64,000 nt of DNA, taken from positions 310,001 through 374,000 of the forward strand of contig NZ_VAJL01000001.1 of the NCBI RefSeq assembly GCF_006175945.1. Reading direction: 5' to 3'. The notes beneath the pieces are model-generated. The model saw only the letters and a program-made list of their open reading frames with translations, did not search any database and was not told where the DNA came from. The stretch is from Chryseobacterium mulctrae (GTDB lineage Bacteria > Bacteroidota > Bacteroidia > Flavobacteriales > Weeksellaceae). Shown piece after piece: positions 44,232 to 53,507 of this stretch. Each line of letters begins with the position of its first letter. Position 1 is the first letter of the stretch. Position numbers and translations under genes: made by a program.

Positions 44232-44605
44232 AAGTAAATCAACTTTAAACTTTACAATATTTTTAAAATATAAAAGAGAAATAAGCATAATATTTCTCTT
44301 TTTTTGTTTCTAAATTTTAGAAATTTTTGCTTTTTTCATTTTCAATTTTTTGCTTTTCGAAAAGAAATTAAATGTCTCTGTTTATTTTATTCTAAGGCGT
44401 TATTAAATAAATATTTGTCTTATTTATGTTTAAATAATTTGTAATATTGACAATATGCAATCGTTTACATACTAAAATGATTAAAAAAAATTAAAGACAC
44501 GGACAGTGCAGGACAATTTTTAGATTCAATTATTTTAGATTGCGATTAGAAAAGAAAAACAATTAAAAAACCAGCCTTCTTAAAAACTTACAATGCTCTA
44601 GAATT
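44232..44605. other. Upstream region of the GH28-DUF4450 operon
   Basis: 374 bp. After the terminator (44272-44305) it contains ATATTGACAATAT (44444-44456), a perfect 13-bp palindrome, directly followed by GCAATCGTTTACAT, which looks like a sugar-regulator operator. No open frame. Confidence 0.5.
44272..44305 (+). terminator. Terminator after the KAS III gene
   Basis: Perfect 12-bp stem AAAAGAGAAATA / TATTTCTCTTTT with a 7-nt loop and a T tract, 40 nt past the stop. Confidence 0.85.
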
Positions 44606-46009
44606 ATGAAAAAATATGTTTTATTCCTTTTTGTACTCCTATTATCGGTTCAAACATCAGCTCAGTATAAACCTTGGACTTCTGCAAAACAGCCTTTAAA
44701 AGAAATCAAAGCTTTAAAAAAGCAGATCAAAAAACCGGAATTCAGAAAAGTTGATTACGTGATTACCGATTTCGGAGCAATTGGCGATGGAAAAATAAAA
44801 AATACAGAGGCTTTCAAAAAAGCAATTGAGAAATGTAGTGCAGAAGGTGGCGGAAGAGTTATAGTTCCAAACGGAATTTTCCTAACAGGTGCAATTTATT
44901 TAGAATCTAATGTCAATTTGCATTTAAGTGACGGTTCTACGATTTTATTCAGTCAGGACAGTAACGACTACCCTATCGTTTTCACGCGTTGGGAAGGTAT
45001 GGAATGTATGAATTATTCATCTTTAATTTACGCTTACGAAGAAGAAAATATTGCGGTTACCGGAAAAGGAACTTTAGATGGAAATTCAGATTTGGATAAT
45101 TGGTGGTTTTGGTGCGGTGCCACAAAATATGGCTACAACGAATCTCGTCCGGGAAGACAAAATCCTGCCCGTGCAAAACTTCACGAATATATGGCTCAGA
45201 GAAAACCTGCAAGAGAAAGGATTTTCGGGGACGGTTATTATTTAAGACCAAACTTTGTTCAGCCTTACAAGTCTAAAAACTTCTATATGGCGGATGTTTT
45301 GGTAAAAAACTCTCCAATGTGGAATCTGAATCCTGTTTTGTGTGAAAATGTTTTAATTGAAAGAGTAAAAGTGATCAGTCATGGCCCAAACAATGACGGT
45401 TTTGACCCTGAAGCCTGTAAAAATGTATGGATCAAAGATTCTTATTTCGACACAGGAGACGATTGTATTGCCATCAAATCAGGAAGAGACGAAGATGGAA
45501 GAGATATCGGAAGACCTGCTGAAAATCACATCATCGAAAACTGCGAAATGAAAGACGGTCACGGCGGTGTCGTTATCGGAAGTGAAATTGCAGGTGGCGC
45601 AAAAAATATTTATGCTATCGGAAATGTAATGGACAGCAAAAATCTTGATCGCGCTTTAAGAATTAAAACCAGCTCAAGCCGTGGCGGAATCATCGAAAAC
45701 GTATTTTTCTACAATACAAAAGTGGGTGCTTACAAAGAAGCAGCTGTTCGTTTCAATATGCATTATGAAAAACCGGGAAATCATATTCCTACCATCAGAA
45801 ATATCTGGGTTGAAAATTTAACTGTTGATAAAGGCGGGAAATACGCCGTATTTTCTGATGCTTACGAATCTTCTCCTGTAACAGATTTCACAATGATCAA
45901 TGCTAAAATGGTTGGCGTTCAGATTCCTTACAAAGTTGATTATATGAAAAACGTGACATTGAAAAATGTAACCGTTAACGGACAACCTTTAACCGAGCTA
46001 AAACCATAA
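44606..46009 (+). CDS. Glycoside hydrolase family 28 (polygalacturonase-type)
   Basis: 467 residues with signal peptide MKKYVLFLFVLLLSVQTSAQ. The pectin-lyase-like opening VDYVITDFGAIGDGKIKN is followed by a right-handed beta-helix with the GH28 active-site set: NNDGFDPEACKNVWI, FDTGDDCIAIKSGRD (paired Asp), GHGGVVIGSE (His) and ALRIKTSSSRGG (Arg-Ile-Lys). It hydrolyses galacturonic-acid linkages in pectin or rhamnogalacturonan. First gene of a plus-strand operon: the DUF4450 gene starts 1 bp after its stop. Confidence 0.95.
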   Translation: MKKYVLFLFVLLLSVQTSAQYKPWTSAKQPLKEIKALKKQIKKPEFRKVDYVITDFGAIGDGKIKNTEAFKKAIEKCSAEGGGRVIVPNGIFLTGAIYLESNVNLHLSDGSTILFSQDSNDYPIVFTRWEGMECMNYSSLIYAYEEENIAVTGKGTLDGNSDLDNWWFWCGATKYGYNESRPGRQNPARAKLHEYMAQRKPARERIFGDGYYLRPNFVQPYKSKNFYMADVLVKNSPMWNLNPVLCENVLIERVKVISHGPNNDGFDPEACKNVWIKDSYFDTGDDCIAIKSGRDEDGRDIGRPAENHIIENCEMKDGHGGVVIGSEIAGGAKNIYAIGNVMDSKNLDRALRIKTSSSRGGIIENVFFYNTKVGAYKEAAVRFNMHYEKPGNHIPTIRNIWVENLTVDKGGKYAVFSDAYESSPVTDFTMINAKMVGVQIPYKVDYMKNVTLKNVTVNGQPLTELKP

Positions 46010-46010
46010 A

Positions 46011-49000
46011 ATGCGCAGAAAAACCATTTTCGCCGGACTGATTGTTTTATCAGCATTTTTACATTCTTTTGCTCAGTCAAAACATTGGCAGAATAAAGAG
46101 CGTGAACTGCATTATAAAGAAGACAAAGGCGATTTTTTATTAGTCAATGGAAAATACCGTTTCAACCGAGCTTTGTACGGAGACAACCGTGCTTCGAGAG
46201 TTGAAGCGGGAGATTTGCCGGAATTTGCACTCTATCTTCCCGGAATGGGCGGAAATCTTCAATTCGTTATTCAGAAAGAAAATTCAATTAAGAAATTAAT
46301 TAACGCAGAAAAGATTGAAACCCGTTATCGTCCGGGTTCGATGTTGTATGAAATTAAAGACCCGATTCTTGGAAACGGAACTTTGAAATTATCGGTTTTA
46401 GCTCAGGCTAAAGAAGAAGGTTTGGTTTTAAAAATGGAAACTGCAAATGTAAATTCTTCCACAAAAATCTATGCAATTTATGGCGGAGCAAGCGGAACAA
46501 CTTTCAGCAGGAACGGCGACATCGGTGCAGATCCTGAATCCGGATTTTATCTGTTGCCTGAATATTGTCTGAACAATCAGTTTCAGGCATTAAAGAATCA
46601 GTTTCAGTTGAATTATTTAAATAAGAAAAAAGAAGCTCAAATGGTAAATGGGAACTTTTCGAATGTTCCTTTTTTGCAGATGACTGACGCAAAAACATTA
46701 GAAAACCTTTCCGCTTTTACTCAAAATAAAATAGATAAATCACCGATTATTTACGCTACTTATTCTTCGCAAAAACAACCGATTTATATACAGGTTTCGA
46801 AAGGAAAATCAGCTAAAAGCTTTTCGGATGAAGAGTTGAAAAATATATTTAATGAAGCTGAAAAAGCTCGTTTAAATTTAACCAACAGAATTCAGTTCAA
46901 AACTCCGGATGCAGATTTAAATAATTTCGGAGCTAATTTAGCCGTTGCCGCAGACGGAATTTGGGAAAGTCCGACTTTCCTTCACGGTGCCGTTGCTTGG
47001 AGAATGCGACTGAATGCTTGGAGAGGAGCTTACACAGCTGATGCGTTGAGTTGGCACGACCGAGCGAAAGAACATTTTGAAAGTTACGCCAATTCACAGG
47101 TTTTAAAACCCAATTCTGCACCTGTAGAAATGGATACTTTACTACATTTGGCAAGAAGTGCGGAAAAAATGGGAACTTCCGTTTTTTCAAGCGGATATAT
47201 TTCCAGAAACCCGAACGACAATTCAAAACCGCATCATTACGATATGAATCTGGTGTTTTTTGACCAGATGTTTTCGCATTTCAATTACACAGGAGACAAA
47301 GAATTTCTAAAAAAAATGTGGCCGACGATGGTTCGCCATATGGATTGGGAAAAAAGAAATTTCAAACGTGGCGATTTATACGATGCGTATGCTGCGATTT
47401 GGGCGAGTGATGCGCTTCAATATTCGGGTGGAAAAGTGACGCACACTTCGGCGTATAATTACAGAGCCAACCGTGAAATGGCTAAACTTGCAAAAATTGT
47501 TGGTGAAAATCCGCAACCTTACGAACAGGAAGCTGATGCGATTTTAAAGGCAATGAAAAATGAACTTTGGATTAAAAATAAAGGATATTTTTCTGAATAT
47601 AAAGATGCTTTAGGCAATCAAATCGTTCACGACAAACCGGGAATCTGGTCGATTTATCACGTTTCGGATGCGTTTATTTTAAATGAATTTGAGGATTATC
47701 AGAACTTACAATACATTAATAATCATACACCGAAAATTCCGATTACGGTAAAAGGTGCGGATAATAAAGACTATTTTACGCTAGCAACTACAAATTGGCA
47801 ACCTTACGACTGGTCGATCAACAATGTTGCTTTGGCGGAAAATTTACAGACCGCTTTGGCGTATTGGCAAGCCGGAAGAAATGAAGATGCGTACCAACTT
47901 TGGAAAGGAAATCTGGTTGAATCGATGTATTACGGCATCAGTCCGGGGAATTTTGAGCAGCTTTCTCATTACGATGCATTTCGTGGAGAATTGTACAGAG
48001 ATTTTGCAGACCCGATTGGTGTGGCTTCAAGAACTTTGGCGGAAGGTCTTTTTGGAGTTTATCCAAATTTATTGGAAAATAAAATTTCCATAAAACCAGG
48101 CTTTCCGAAAGACTGGAATTCCGCAGAATTAAAACTTCCGGATTGGGATTATCAGTTTAAAAGAAATTCAAAGAAAACGGAATATTTTTTCAACTCAAAG
48201 TATCAAAATCCTGTTTCGTTGGAAATGCAGATTCCTGTGAATTATTCCAACATCAAATCGGTAAAAGTAAATGGTAAAAATGTGGATTGGAAAATTAAAC
48301 CCAATTCTATTTTACAACCGATTATTCAGTTTGAAACTCCGAAAGGAAAAGATTTTAAAATTGAAATCAATTATTCCGGAGAAGAAATTAAAAACGAACA
48401 AACTAATTTCACTAATTATATTTCTGAAAACCTTCAATTAAATTTTGATTCAAAAAAGAAAATAAAACAAGTTTACGACCCACAAGGACTGATTAAAAAT
48501 TCCCCTCCTCTGGAGGGGTGGATTCGACCAAAGGGAGAAGACGGGGTGGTTAAGAATCAATTTAGTTTAGTACAAGAAGAAAGAAAAGGAACTTTTTTCG
48601 TGCAAGTCCAAGAAAACGGAATCACTTGGTGGCAACCTGTAAATGTTGACATTCACTTTCCTTTGGAAACAAAATGGGCAAATAAAAAACTGCAGATTCA
48701 ATCTAAATCATCCAATCCAGTTAATGGAAAATTGGTTGTTAATGGTTTAAACAAAACTTTTAGTATTCAGAAAAACCAAAATACATCGATTGAAATTCCT
48801 GAAAATTATTTAAGTAAAGGAACAAATTCTATCGAGCTTGATTATAATGGAATTAAACAAAATATTGAAATCACAGATTGGGACATTGAAAATCAAGGGC
48901 AGTTCAACAATATTTCATTAGCCTCAAAATACAATGAAAAAGTAACTGAAATTTTCAACCAGAAATATCTTTCGCCAAGATTAGAAGTTCCTACTTTACA

Positions 49001-49619
49001 GCTTCCGTGGCAGGGAATTGGAAACTGGTGTTATCCCTTAATTACAGCTCAAATTGATGACAGTGGATTAATGAAAAAAAGAAAAAATGGCAAAGTTGAT
49101 TTTTTTGGAATTCCATTTTTAATTGATAAAACAGATAAAAATATAGCTTTTGCGAGTCAGTGGGACAACTTTCCAGAATCTATTGAAATTCCTTTAAGTG
49201 GAAAAGGAAAGAAAATCTATTTCCTGATGGCGGGTTCTACGAATCCGATGCAGTCGCAGATTGTGAACGGAAAAATTGCAGTTCAATACGTTGATGGTTC
49301 GACATCAGAATTAGAGCTAAAAAACCCAACGAACTGGTGGCCGATCGAGCAGGATTTGTTTGATGATAATTTTGCTTTTGAAATTCCTGATGATAAAATT
49401 CCTTATCGGGTAAAACTGAAAACAGGAGAATTATACAAAGGTGGAACTTTGAGTAAATATTCAAGCATTAAAGGATTTACAGACCGTCAAGTTGATGGAG
49501 GAGCTGCAACTATTTTAGATTTGCCTATTGATCCGAATAAAGAATTAAAATCGATAAAATTAACCGCAGTGAGCAATGATGTAGTGATTGGAATGATGAG
49601 TATGACTGTTTTGAGATAA
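46011..49619 (+). CDS. DUF4450-type large secreted protein (putative six-hairpin glycosidase)
   Basis: 1202 residues with signal peptide MRRKTIFAGLIVLSAFLHSF. The DUF4450-like start reads LVNGKYRFNRALYGDNRASR. An alpha/alpha-barrel-type region (about 320-690) has GAVAWRMRLNAWRGAYTADA, YDAYAAIWASDALQYSGG and FEQLSHYDAFRGELYRDFAD. C-terminal beta domains follow. Residues 829-847 (NSPPLEGWIRPKGEDGVVK) are encoded by a dispersed DNA repeat inserted in frame. It sits directly after GH28 and near rhamnose genes, so a role in rhamnogalacturonan breakdown is likely. The reaction is unknown. Confidence 0.8.
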   Translation: MRRKTIFAGLIVLSAFLHSFAQSKHWQNKERELHYKEDKGDFLLVNGKYRFNRALYGDNRASRVEAGDLPEFALYLPGMGGNLQFVIQKENSIKKLINAEKIETRYRPGSMLYEIKDPILGNGTLKLSVLAQAKEEGLVLKMETANVNSSTKIYAIYGGASGTTFSRNGDIGADPESGFYLLPEYCLNNQFQALKNQFQLNYLNKKKEAQMVNGNFSNVPFLQMTDAKTLENLSAFTQNKIDKSPIIYATYSSQKQPIYIQVSKGKSAKSFSDEELKNIFNEAEKARLNLTNRIQFKTPDADLNNFGANLAVAADGIWESPTFLHGAVAWRMRLNAWRGAYTADALSWHDRAKEHFESYANSQVLKPNSAPVEMDTLLHLARSAEKMGTSVFSSGYISRNPNDNSKPHHYDMNLVFFDQMFSHFNYTGDKEFLKKMWPTMVRHMDWEKRNFKRGDLYDAYAAIWASDALQYSGGKVTHTSAYNYRANREMAKLAKIVGENPQPYEQEADAILKAMKNELWIKNKGYFSEYKDALGNQIVHDKPGIWSIYHVSDAFILNEFEDYQNLQYINNHTPKIPITVKGADNKDYFTLATTNWQPYDWSINNVALAENLQTALAYWQAGRNEDAYQLWKGNLVESMYYGISPGNFEQLSHYDAFRGELYRDFADPIGVASRTLAEGLFGVYPNLLENKISIKPGFPKDWNSAELKLPDWDYQFKRNSKKTEYFFNSKYQNPVSLEMQIPVNYSNIKSVKVNGKNVDWKIKPNSILQPIIQFETPKGKDFKIEINYSGEEIKNEQTNFTNYISENLQLNFDSKKKIKQVYDPQGLIKNSPPLEGWIRPKGEDGVVKNQFSLVQEERKGTFFVQVQENGITWWQPVNVDIHFPLETKWANKKLQIQSKSSNPVNGKLVVNGLNKTFSIQKNQNTSIEIPENYLSKGTNSIELDYNGIKQNIEITDWDIENQGQFNNISLASKYNEKVTEIFNQKYLSPRLEVPTLQLPWQGIGNWCYPLITAQIDDSGLMKKRKNGKVDFFGIPFLIDKTDKNIAFASQWDNFPESIEIPLSGKGKKIYFLMAGSTNPMQSQIVNGKIAVQYVDGSTSELELKNPTNWWPIEQDLFDDNFAFEIPDDKIPYRVKLKTGELYKGGTLSKYSSIKGFTDRQVDGGAATILDLPIDPNKELKSIKLTAVSNDVVIGMMSMTVLR
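48495..48551. repeat. Dispersed repeat inserted in frame within the DUF4450 gene
   Basis: AAAATTCCCCTCC, TGGAGGGGTGG and GACGGGGTGGTT match, in reverse orientation, the intergenic element at 9494-9553. The inner spacer differs. The copy is 57 bp long and keeps the reading frame open. Confidence 0.85.
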
Positions 49620-49626
49620 GTTTAAT

Positions 49627-49683
49627 GCCACGAATTCACGAATATTTTAATAAAAATGTATTATTAATTCGTGTATTCGTGGC
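49627..49683. repeat. Inverted repeat GCCACGAATTCACGAAT...ATTCGTGTATTCGTGGC
   Basis: 17-bp arms with one mismatch flank 23 bp of AT-rich sequence between the DUF4450 gene and the next glycosidase-like gene. A strong hairpin in the operon mRNA. Confidence 0.85.
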
Positions 49684-49719
49684 TAAAAAAATAAAATTTG
49701 AATTAAATAAATCTATATA

Positions 49720-51858
49720 ATGAATAAAAAAATTGCAATATATTTAAGTCTTTTCTGCATAGGGTTTTCATCCTTAAATGCTCAGAAAATCGACCGTAAA
49801 AAAGTTGTTCAGCGACATAATGTTGTCAATACAAAAGCAGATACTTTATCAACTTTAACGGTTGGAAACGGAAAATTTGCGTACACGGTTGACATTACGG
49901 GAATGCAATCGTTTCCTGAATATTACAAAAACGGAGTTTCTTTGGGAACACAGTCTGAATGGGGCTGGAACAGTTTTCCGAATACTGAAAATTATAAATT
50001 CAAGGAAACTTTAAAGCCATACGATTTCAATAATGATGGCCGAAAAGCTTTGTACAGCGTTCAAATCAAAGAGCCTGAACGTAACAAAAAAGCGGTTGAT
50101 TATTTCCGTGTAAATCAACATCGTTTACAATTGGGAAATATCGGGATTGAACTGATTAAAAAGAATGATCAGAAAGCACAAGTTTCAGATATTCAAAATA
50201 TTAATCAGAAAATCGATTTGTGGACAGGAATTATCACAAGTGAATTTTCATTAGAAGGAACTCCTGTAAAGGTTTGGACGGCTTCTTTCCAGAATTCAGA
50301 TAAAATCGGGGTTAAAATTGAGTCTGATTTAATAAGCCAAAAGAGATTAAAGGTTTTCGCAAAATATCCTTATCCGAGCGGACAGTTTTTGGATGAAGCA
50401 GCTTTTTATGGAAACGCAGATAAACATTCAACAAAAATCATTTCATCCAACTCAACTCAGGGGTTGATTGAACACCAATTACAAACTGCAGATTATTTTA
50501 CTCAATTGTATTTCACTGATGGTAAATTAAGCGAAGCTGGCAAACATTATTTTGTTTACGAGCCTTCATCTAAAAGCAAAACGGTTGAATTAACTGTTGA
50601 GTTTTCAGCTAAAAATCAAAAGGCTTCAAAAAGTTTATTTAGTGATGCTGAAAAAGAAAGCATTTCAGGTTGGAAAAACTTTTGGGAAAGCGGTGCTGCC
50701 GTTGATTTTGAAGGAAGTACAGACCCTAGAGCAAACGAACTGGAACGCAGAGTTGTATTATCTGAATATTTAACCAAAGTACAATGTGGAGGAAGTGATC
50801 CACCACAGGAAACAGGTTTAACCTTCAATAGTTGGTACGGAAAACCACATACAGAAATGCATTGGTGGCACGGTGTTCATTATGCTTTGTGGGGAAGACC
50901 GGAGATTTTAGAAAAACAATTGGATTATTATTTCATATCGTTTGAAAAAGCAAAAAAATTAGCTGAAAGACAAGGCTACAAAGGCGTTCGTTGGATTAAA
51001 ATGTCGGATAATGAAGGGAATGAAAGTCCGTCTTCTGTTGCTGCATTTTTGATTTGGGAACAGCCACACATTATATATATGACCGAACTTTTGTACCGTC
51101 ATAATCACGACAAAAAAGTGTTGGAAAAGTATAAAAAACTGGTATTCGAAACAGCCGAATTTATGGCCGATTATGCGACTTTTGACAAAGAAAAAAACCG
51201 TTATAATTTGGGTAAAGGCGTGATTCCTGCACAGGAAGTTTTCCCTGCAAAAGATACCTACAACCCAACTTATGAAGTGGCTTATTGGGATTGGGCTTTA
51301 AAAGTTGCTCAACAGTGGAAAGAAAGATTAGGCGAATCAAGAGATAAAAAATGGGATGATGTAATCAATAAATTGGCTCCACTTCCAGTTCAGGATGGCG
51401 TTTATTTATCTACAGAATCAGCAAAGGATTCTTTCACGTTTCCAAAATGGATGACCGATCACCCTGCGGTTTTGGGTGCTTTAGGAATGGTTCCCGAATC
51501 TCCGAAGTTGGATAAAAAAATAATGAAAAATACGTTGGATATCGTTTGGGAAAGATGGAACTGGGGACATACTTGGGGTTGGGATTTCCCGATGACCGCG
51601 ATGAATGCAGCAAGACTTGGTCTTCCAAACAAAGCATTGGATGCTTTATTTATGGATATTCAAACCAATACGTATTTGAAAAATGGTCATAATTTTCAGG
51701 ATGGAAGATTAAGAATTTACCTTCCCGGAAATGGTGGAGTTTTAACAACTGTTGCAATGATGTTGGAAGGTTGGGATAATTCTACAGGGCAATTTCCAGG
51801 GTTTCCGAAAGACGGAACATGGAAAATAAAAGCAGAAGGATTTAAAAAGATGCCTTAA
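49720..51858 (+). CDS. Secreted six-hairpin glycosidase-like protein
   Basis: 712 residues with signal peptide MNKKIAIYLSLFCIGFSSLN. The N-terminal beta-sandwich (about 40-290) starts TLTVGNGKFAYTVDITGMQS. The alpha/alpha-toroid region has CGGSDPPQETGLTFNSWYGK, HTEMHWWHGVHYALWGRPEI, GYKGVRWIKMSDNEGNESPS and RWNWGHTWGWDFPMTAMNAA. The HTEMHWWH segment recalls GH65/GH95-type enzymes; the acidic residues there are probable catalytic candidates. It ends at a terminator and probably belongs to the pectin operon. Substrate not known. Confidence 0.78.
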   Translation: MNKKIAIYLSLFCIGFSSLNAQKIDRKKVVQRHNVVNTKADTLSTLTVGNGKFAYTVDITGMQSFPEYYKNGVSLGTQSEWGWNSFPNTENYKFKETLKPYDFNNDGRKALYSVQIKEPERNKKAVDYFRVNQHRLQLGNIGIELIKKNDQKAQVSDIQNINQKIDLWTGIITSEFSLEGTPVKVWTASFQNSDKIGVKIESDLISQKRLKVFAKYPYPSGQFLDEAAFYGNADKHSTKIISSNSTQGLIEHQLQTADYFTQLYFTDGKLSEAGKHYFVYEPSSKSKTVELTVEFSAKNQKASKSLFSDAEKESISGWKNFWESGAAVDFEGSTDPRANELERRVVLSEYLTKVQCGGSDPPQETGLTFNSWYGKPHTEMHWWHGVHYALWGRPEILEKQLDYYFISFEKAKKLAERQGYKGVRWIKMSDNEGNESPSSVAAFLIWEQPHIIYMTELLYRHNHDKKVLEKYKKLVFETAEFMADYATFDKEKNRYNLGKGVIPAQEVFPAKDTYNPTYEVAYWDWALKVAQQWKERLGESRDKKWDDVINKLAPLPVQDGVYLSTESAKDSFTFPKWMTDHPAVLGALGMVPESPKLDKKIMKNTLDIVWERWNWGHTWGWDFPMTAMNAARLGLPNKALDALFMDIQTNTYLKNGHNFQDGRLRIYLPGNGGVLTTVAMMLEGWDNSTGQFPGFPKDGTWKIKAEGFKKMP

Positions 51859-52304
51859 AAAATTTCACATTCATATTAATTGGAGTCTGTTCTGAAAAGG
51901 GCAGGCTTTTTTTGTGTCTGAGGGTTTGAGCGTTTTTGGGTTTGAGAGATTTGATTCGATTTTTTTGAGGATTTTTTTGATAGCAGTCCTACGGACTGCC
52001 CTATTTATTCTGAAAATCTTTTCTACACAGATACTGCTCCTCCGGAGCAGATTTCTTTTCCTTACTTACATTAAATATTTAATGAAATTTTATCGCTGAC
52101 CAACTAAAATGGTAATTTCACATCAATTGAAAACAGCATAAATTAAAGAAACAAATATTTATAATTCAATGAATTAAAGCTGTAATCTATATTAAATTCA
52201 TTAATAAAACGGTTAATGTAAATTTTTGTAAATTGTCTTCCATATTTGATCAACACTTTGACTGAATATTTTTTAACTGAAGTACCATCTCCTACCTGAA
52301 AATC
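51859..52304. other. Intergenic region with terminator and two hairpin repeats
   Basis: 446 bp. Besides the terminator (51884-51914) it holds AGCAGTCCTACGGACTGC (about 51980-51999) and TGCTCCTCCGGAGCA (about 52033-52048), two short palindromes about 40 bp apart that I recall as a dispersed Chryseobacterium unit. Toward the GntR gene it is AT-rich without a clear promoter. Confidence 0.6.
51884..51914 (+). terminator. Terminator after the six-hairpin glycosidase-like gene
   Basis: Stem AGTCTGTTCT / AGGGCAGGCT with a GAAA tetraloop and T7. Its odd pairs are G-U on the plus strand, fitting the plus-strand operon. Confidence 0.8.
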
Positions 52305-53351
52305 ATGTCTGAAACACTAGAAATTAACATTAATGAAAACTCAAGAGTTCCCAAATACAAGCAGATTGTAGACTCTATTCTGAACGGAATTGATGGCGGA
52401 CAAATCAAAATTGGAGAAAAAATACCTTCTATCAATGAGCTTAGTGAATCTTGTTTTCTGTCGAGAGATACTGTAGAAAAAGCCTACAAAGAGCTTCGTA
52501 AAAGGCAAATTATTGAGTCGGTAAAAGGTAAAGGATATTACATTTCGCGTATCAATAAAAATGATATTATTAATATTTTCTTTCTGATCAACAAACCGAG
52601 TACTTATAAAATGATGATCTATAATTATTTCGTCAATGCAATCGGTACCAAAGGCAATGTTGAGATGTATATTTATCATTGTGACGAAACGCTTTTCATC
52701 AATGCTTTACAAAAAAATCTCGGTGGATTTGATTATTATGTAATTATGCCCCATTTTCGTGATGAGCAGTCGAAACACACCAGTTCTACGCAAGGCGCAA
52801 TCGAAATGATTGAAAAAATCCCAAAGAATAAATTGTTGATGCTTGATAATACGAAACCTAATATTTCAGGAGAATATGGTTCTATTTTTCAGGATTTCGA
52901 GCATGATATTTACAACGCTTTAAAGGAAGGTTTAGAGAAAATAAAAAAATACGAGAAAATTATTTTGGTTTATCCGAATAAATCGATTCATCCCTATCCT
53001 TTCCGTATTGTACGTGGTTTTGAGAAGTTTTGTGAAGATTTTAAACTGGATTATGAAATTTTGGATGAAATTTATCCCGACATGGAACTTCAGGATAAAG
53101 ATATATTTATCACCATCAGAGAGCGTGATCTGGTGAATTTGGTAAAACAAATCAGACAAAAAAATCTTGAATTAGGAAAAGACATCGGAATTATTTCCTA
53201 CAACGAAACCCCTTTGAAAGAGTTGCTTGGAATTACCGTAATCACAACAGACTTTAAAGCAATGGCAGAATCTGCAGCCTATATGGTTCTAAAAAATAAA
53301 AAAGAACAAGTGAATAATGTATTTAAATATATTGAAAGGGATTCTTTGTAA
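52305..53351 (+). CDS. GntR-family regulator with sugar-binding-like domain
   Basis: 348 residues. The N-terminal winged helix (about 10-80) reads YKQIVDSILNGIDGGQIKIG, EKIPSINELSESCFLSRDTV and IIESVKGKGYYI, the GntR pattern. The C-terminal part has the alternating alpha/beta order of LacI-type periplasmic-binding folds (DYYVIMPHF, KNKLLMLDNTKP, YEKIILVYPN, DIGIISYNETPLKELLGITV). Such GntR-LacI hybrids control sugar catabolism in Bacteroidota. Its place between the pectin operon and the rhamnose operon makes it the likely regulator of one or both. Confidence 0.88.
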   Translation: MSETLEININENSRVPKYKQIVDSILNGIDGGQIKIGEKIPSINELSESCFLSRDTVEKAYKELRKRQIIESVKGKGYYISRINKNDIINIFFLINKPSTYKMMIYNYFVNAIGTKGNVEMYIYHCDETLFINALQKNLGGFDYYVIMPHFRDEQSKHTSSTQGAIEMIEKIPKNKLLMLDNTKPNISGEYGSIFQDFEHDIYNALKEGLEKIKKYEKIILVYPNKSIHPYPFRIVRGFEKFCEDFKLDYEILDEIYPDMELQDKDIFITIRERDLVNLVKQIRQKNLELGKDIGIISYNETPLKELLGITVITTDFKAMAESAAYMVLKNKKEQVNNVFKYIERDSL

Positions 53352-53353
53352 TG

Positions 53354-53430
53354 GTTGATAGTTGATAGTTGATAGTTGATAGTTGATAGTTGATAGTTGA
53401 TAGTTGATAGTTGATAGTTGATAGTTGATA
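53354..53430. repeat. Tandem heptamer GTTGATA x11
   Basis: Eleven exact copies (77 bp) start two bases after the GntR stop codon and end 77 bp before the next start. A slippage-prone tract. A degraded relative (GGTTGATAGTTATTGG and inverse) lies at 56560-56620. Confidence 0.95.
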
Positions 53431-53507
53431 GAAATTACATTTTAATTACCTAAAATACAAATGGTTATTAAAATAATTTTAAATTTTTCAAAAAAAATTT
53501 TATAATA

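Noticed and set aside
45057..47226. Minus-strand frames within GH28 and DUF4450 genes
   Set aside because: Shadow frames of long, motif-bearing plus-strand genes.
51914..52099. 61-codon plus-strand frame in the intergenic region
   Set aside because: It is translated from two palindromic hairpin units and T-rich sequence, with no start context or family resemblance.
53354..53430. GTTGATA array as a CRISPR
   Set aside because: Units are 7 bp and directly contiguous with no spacers; it is a simple tandem repeat.
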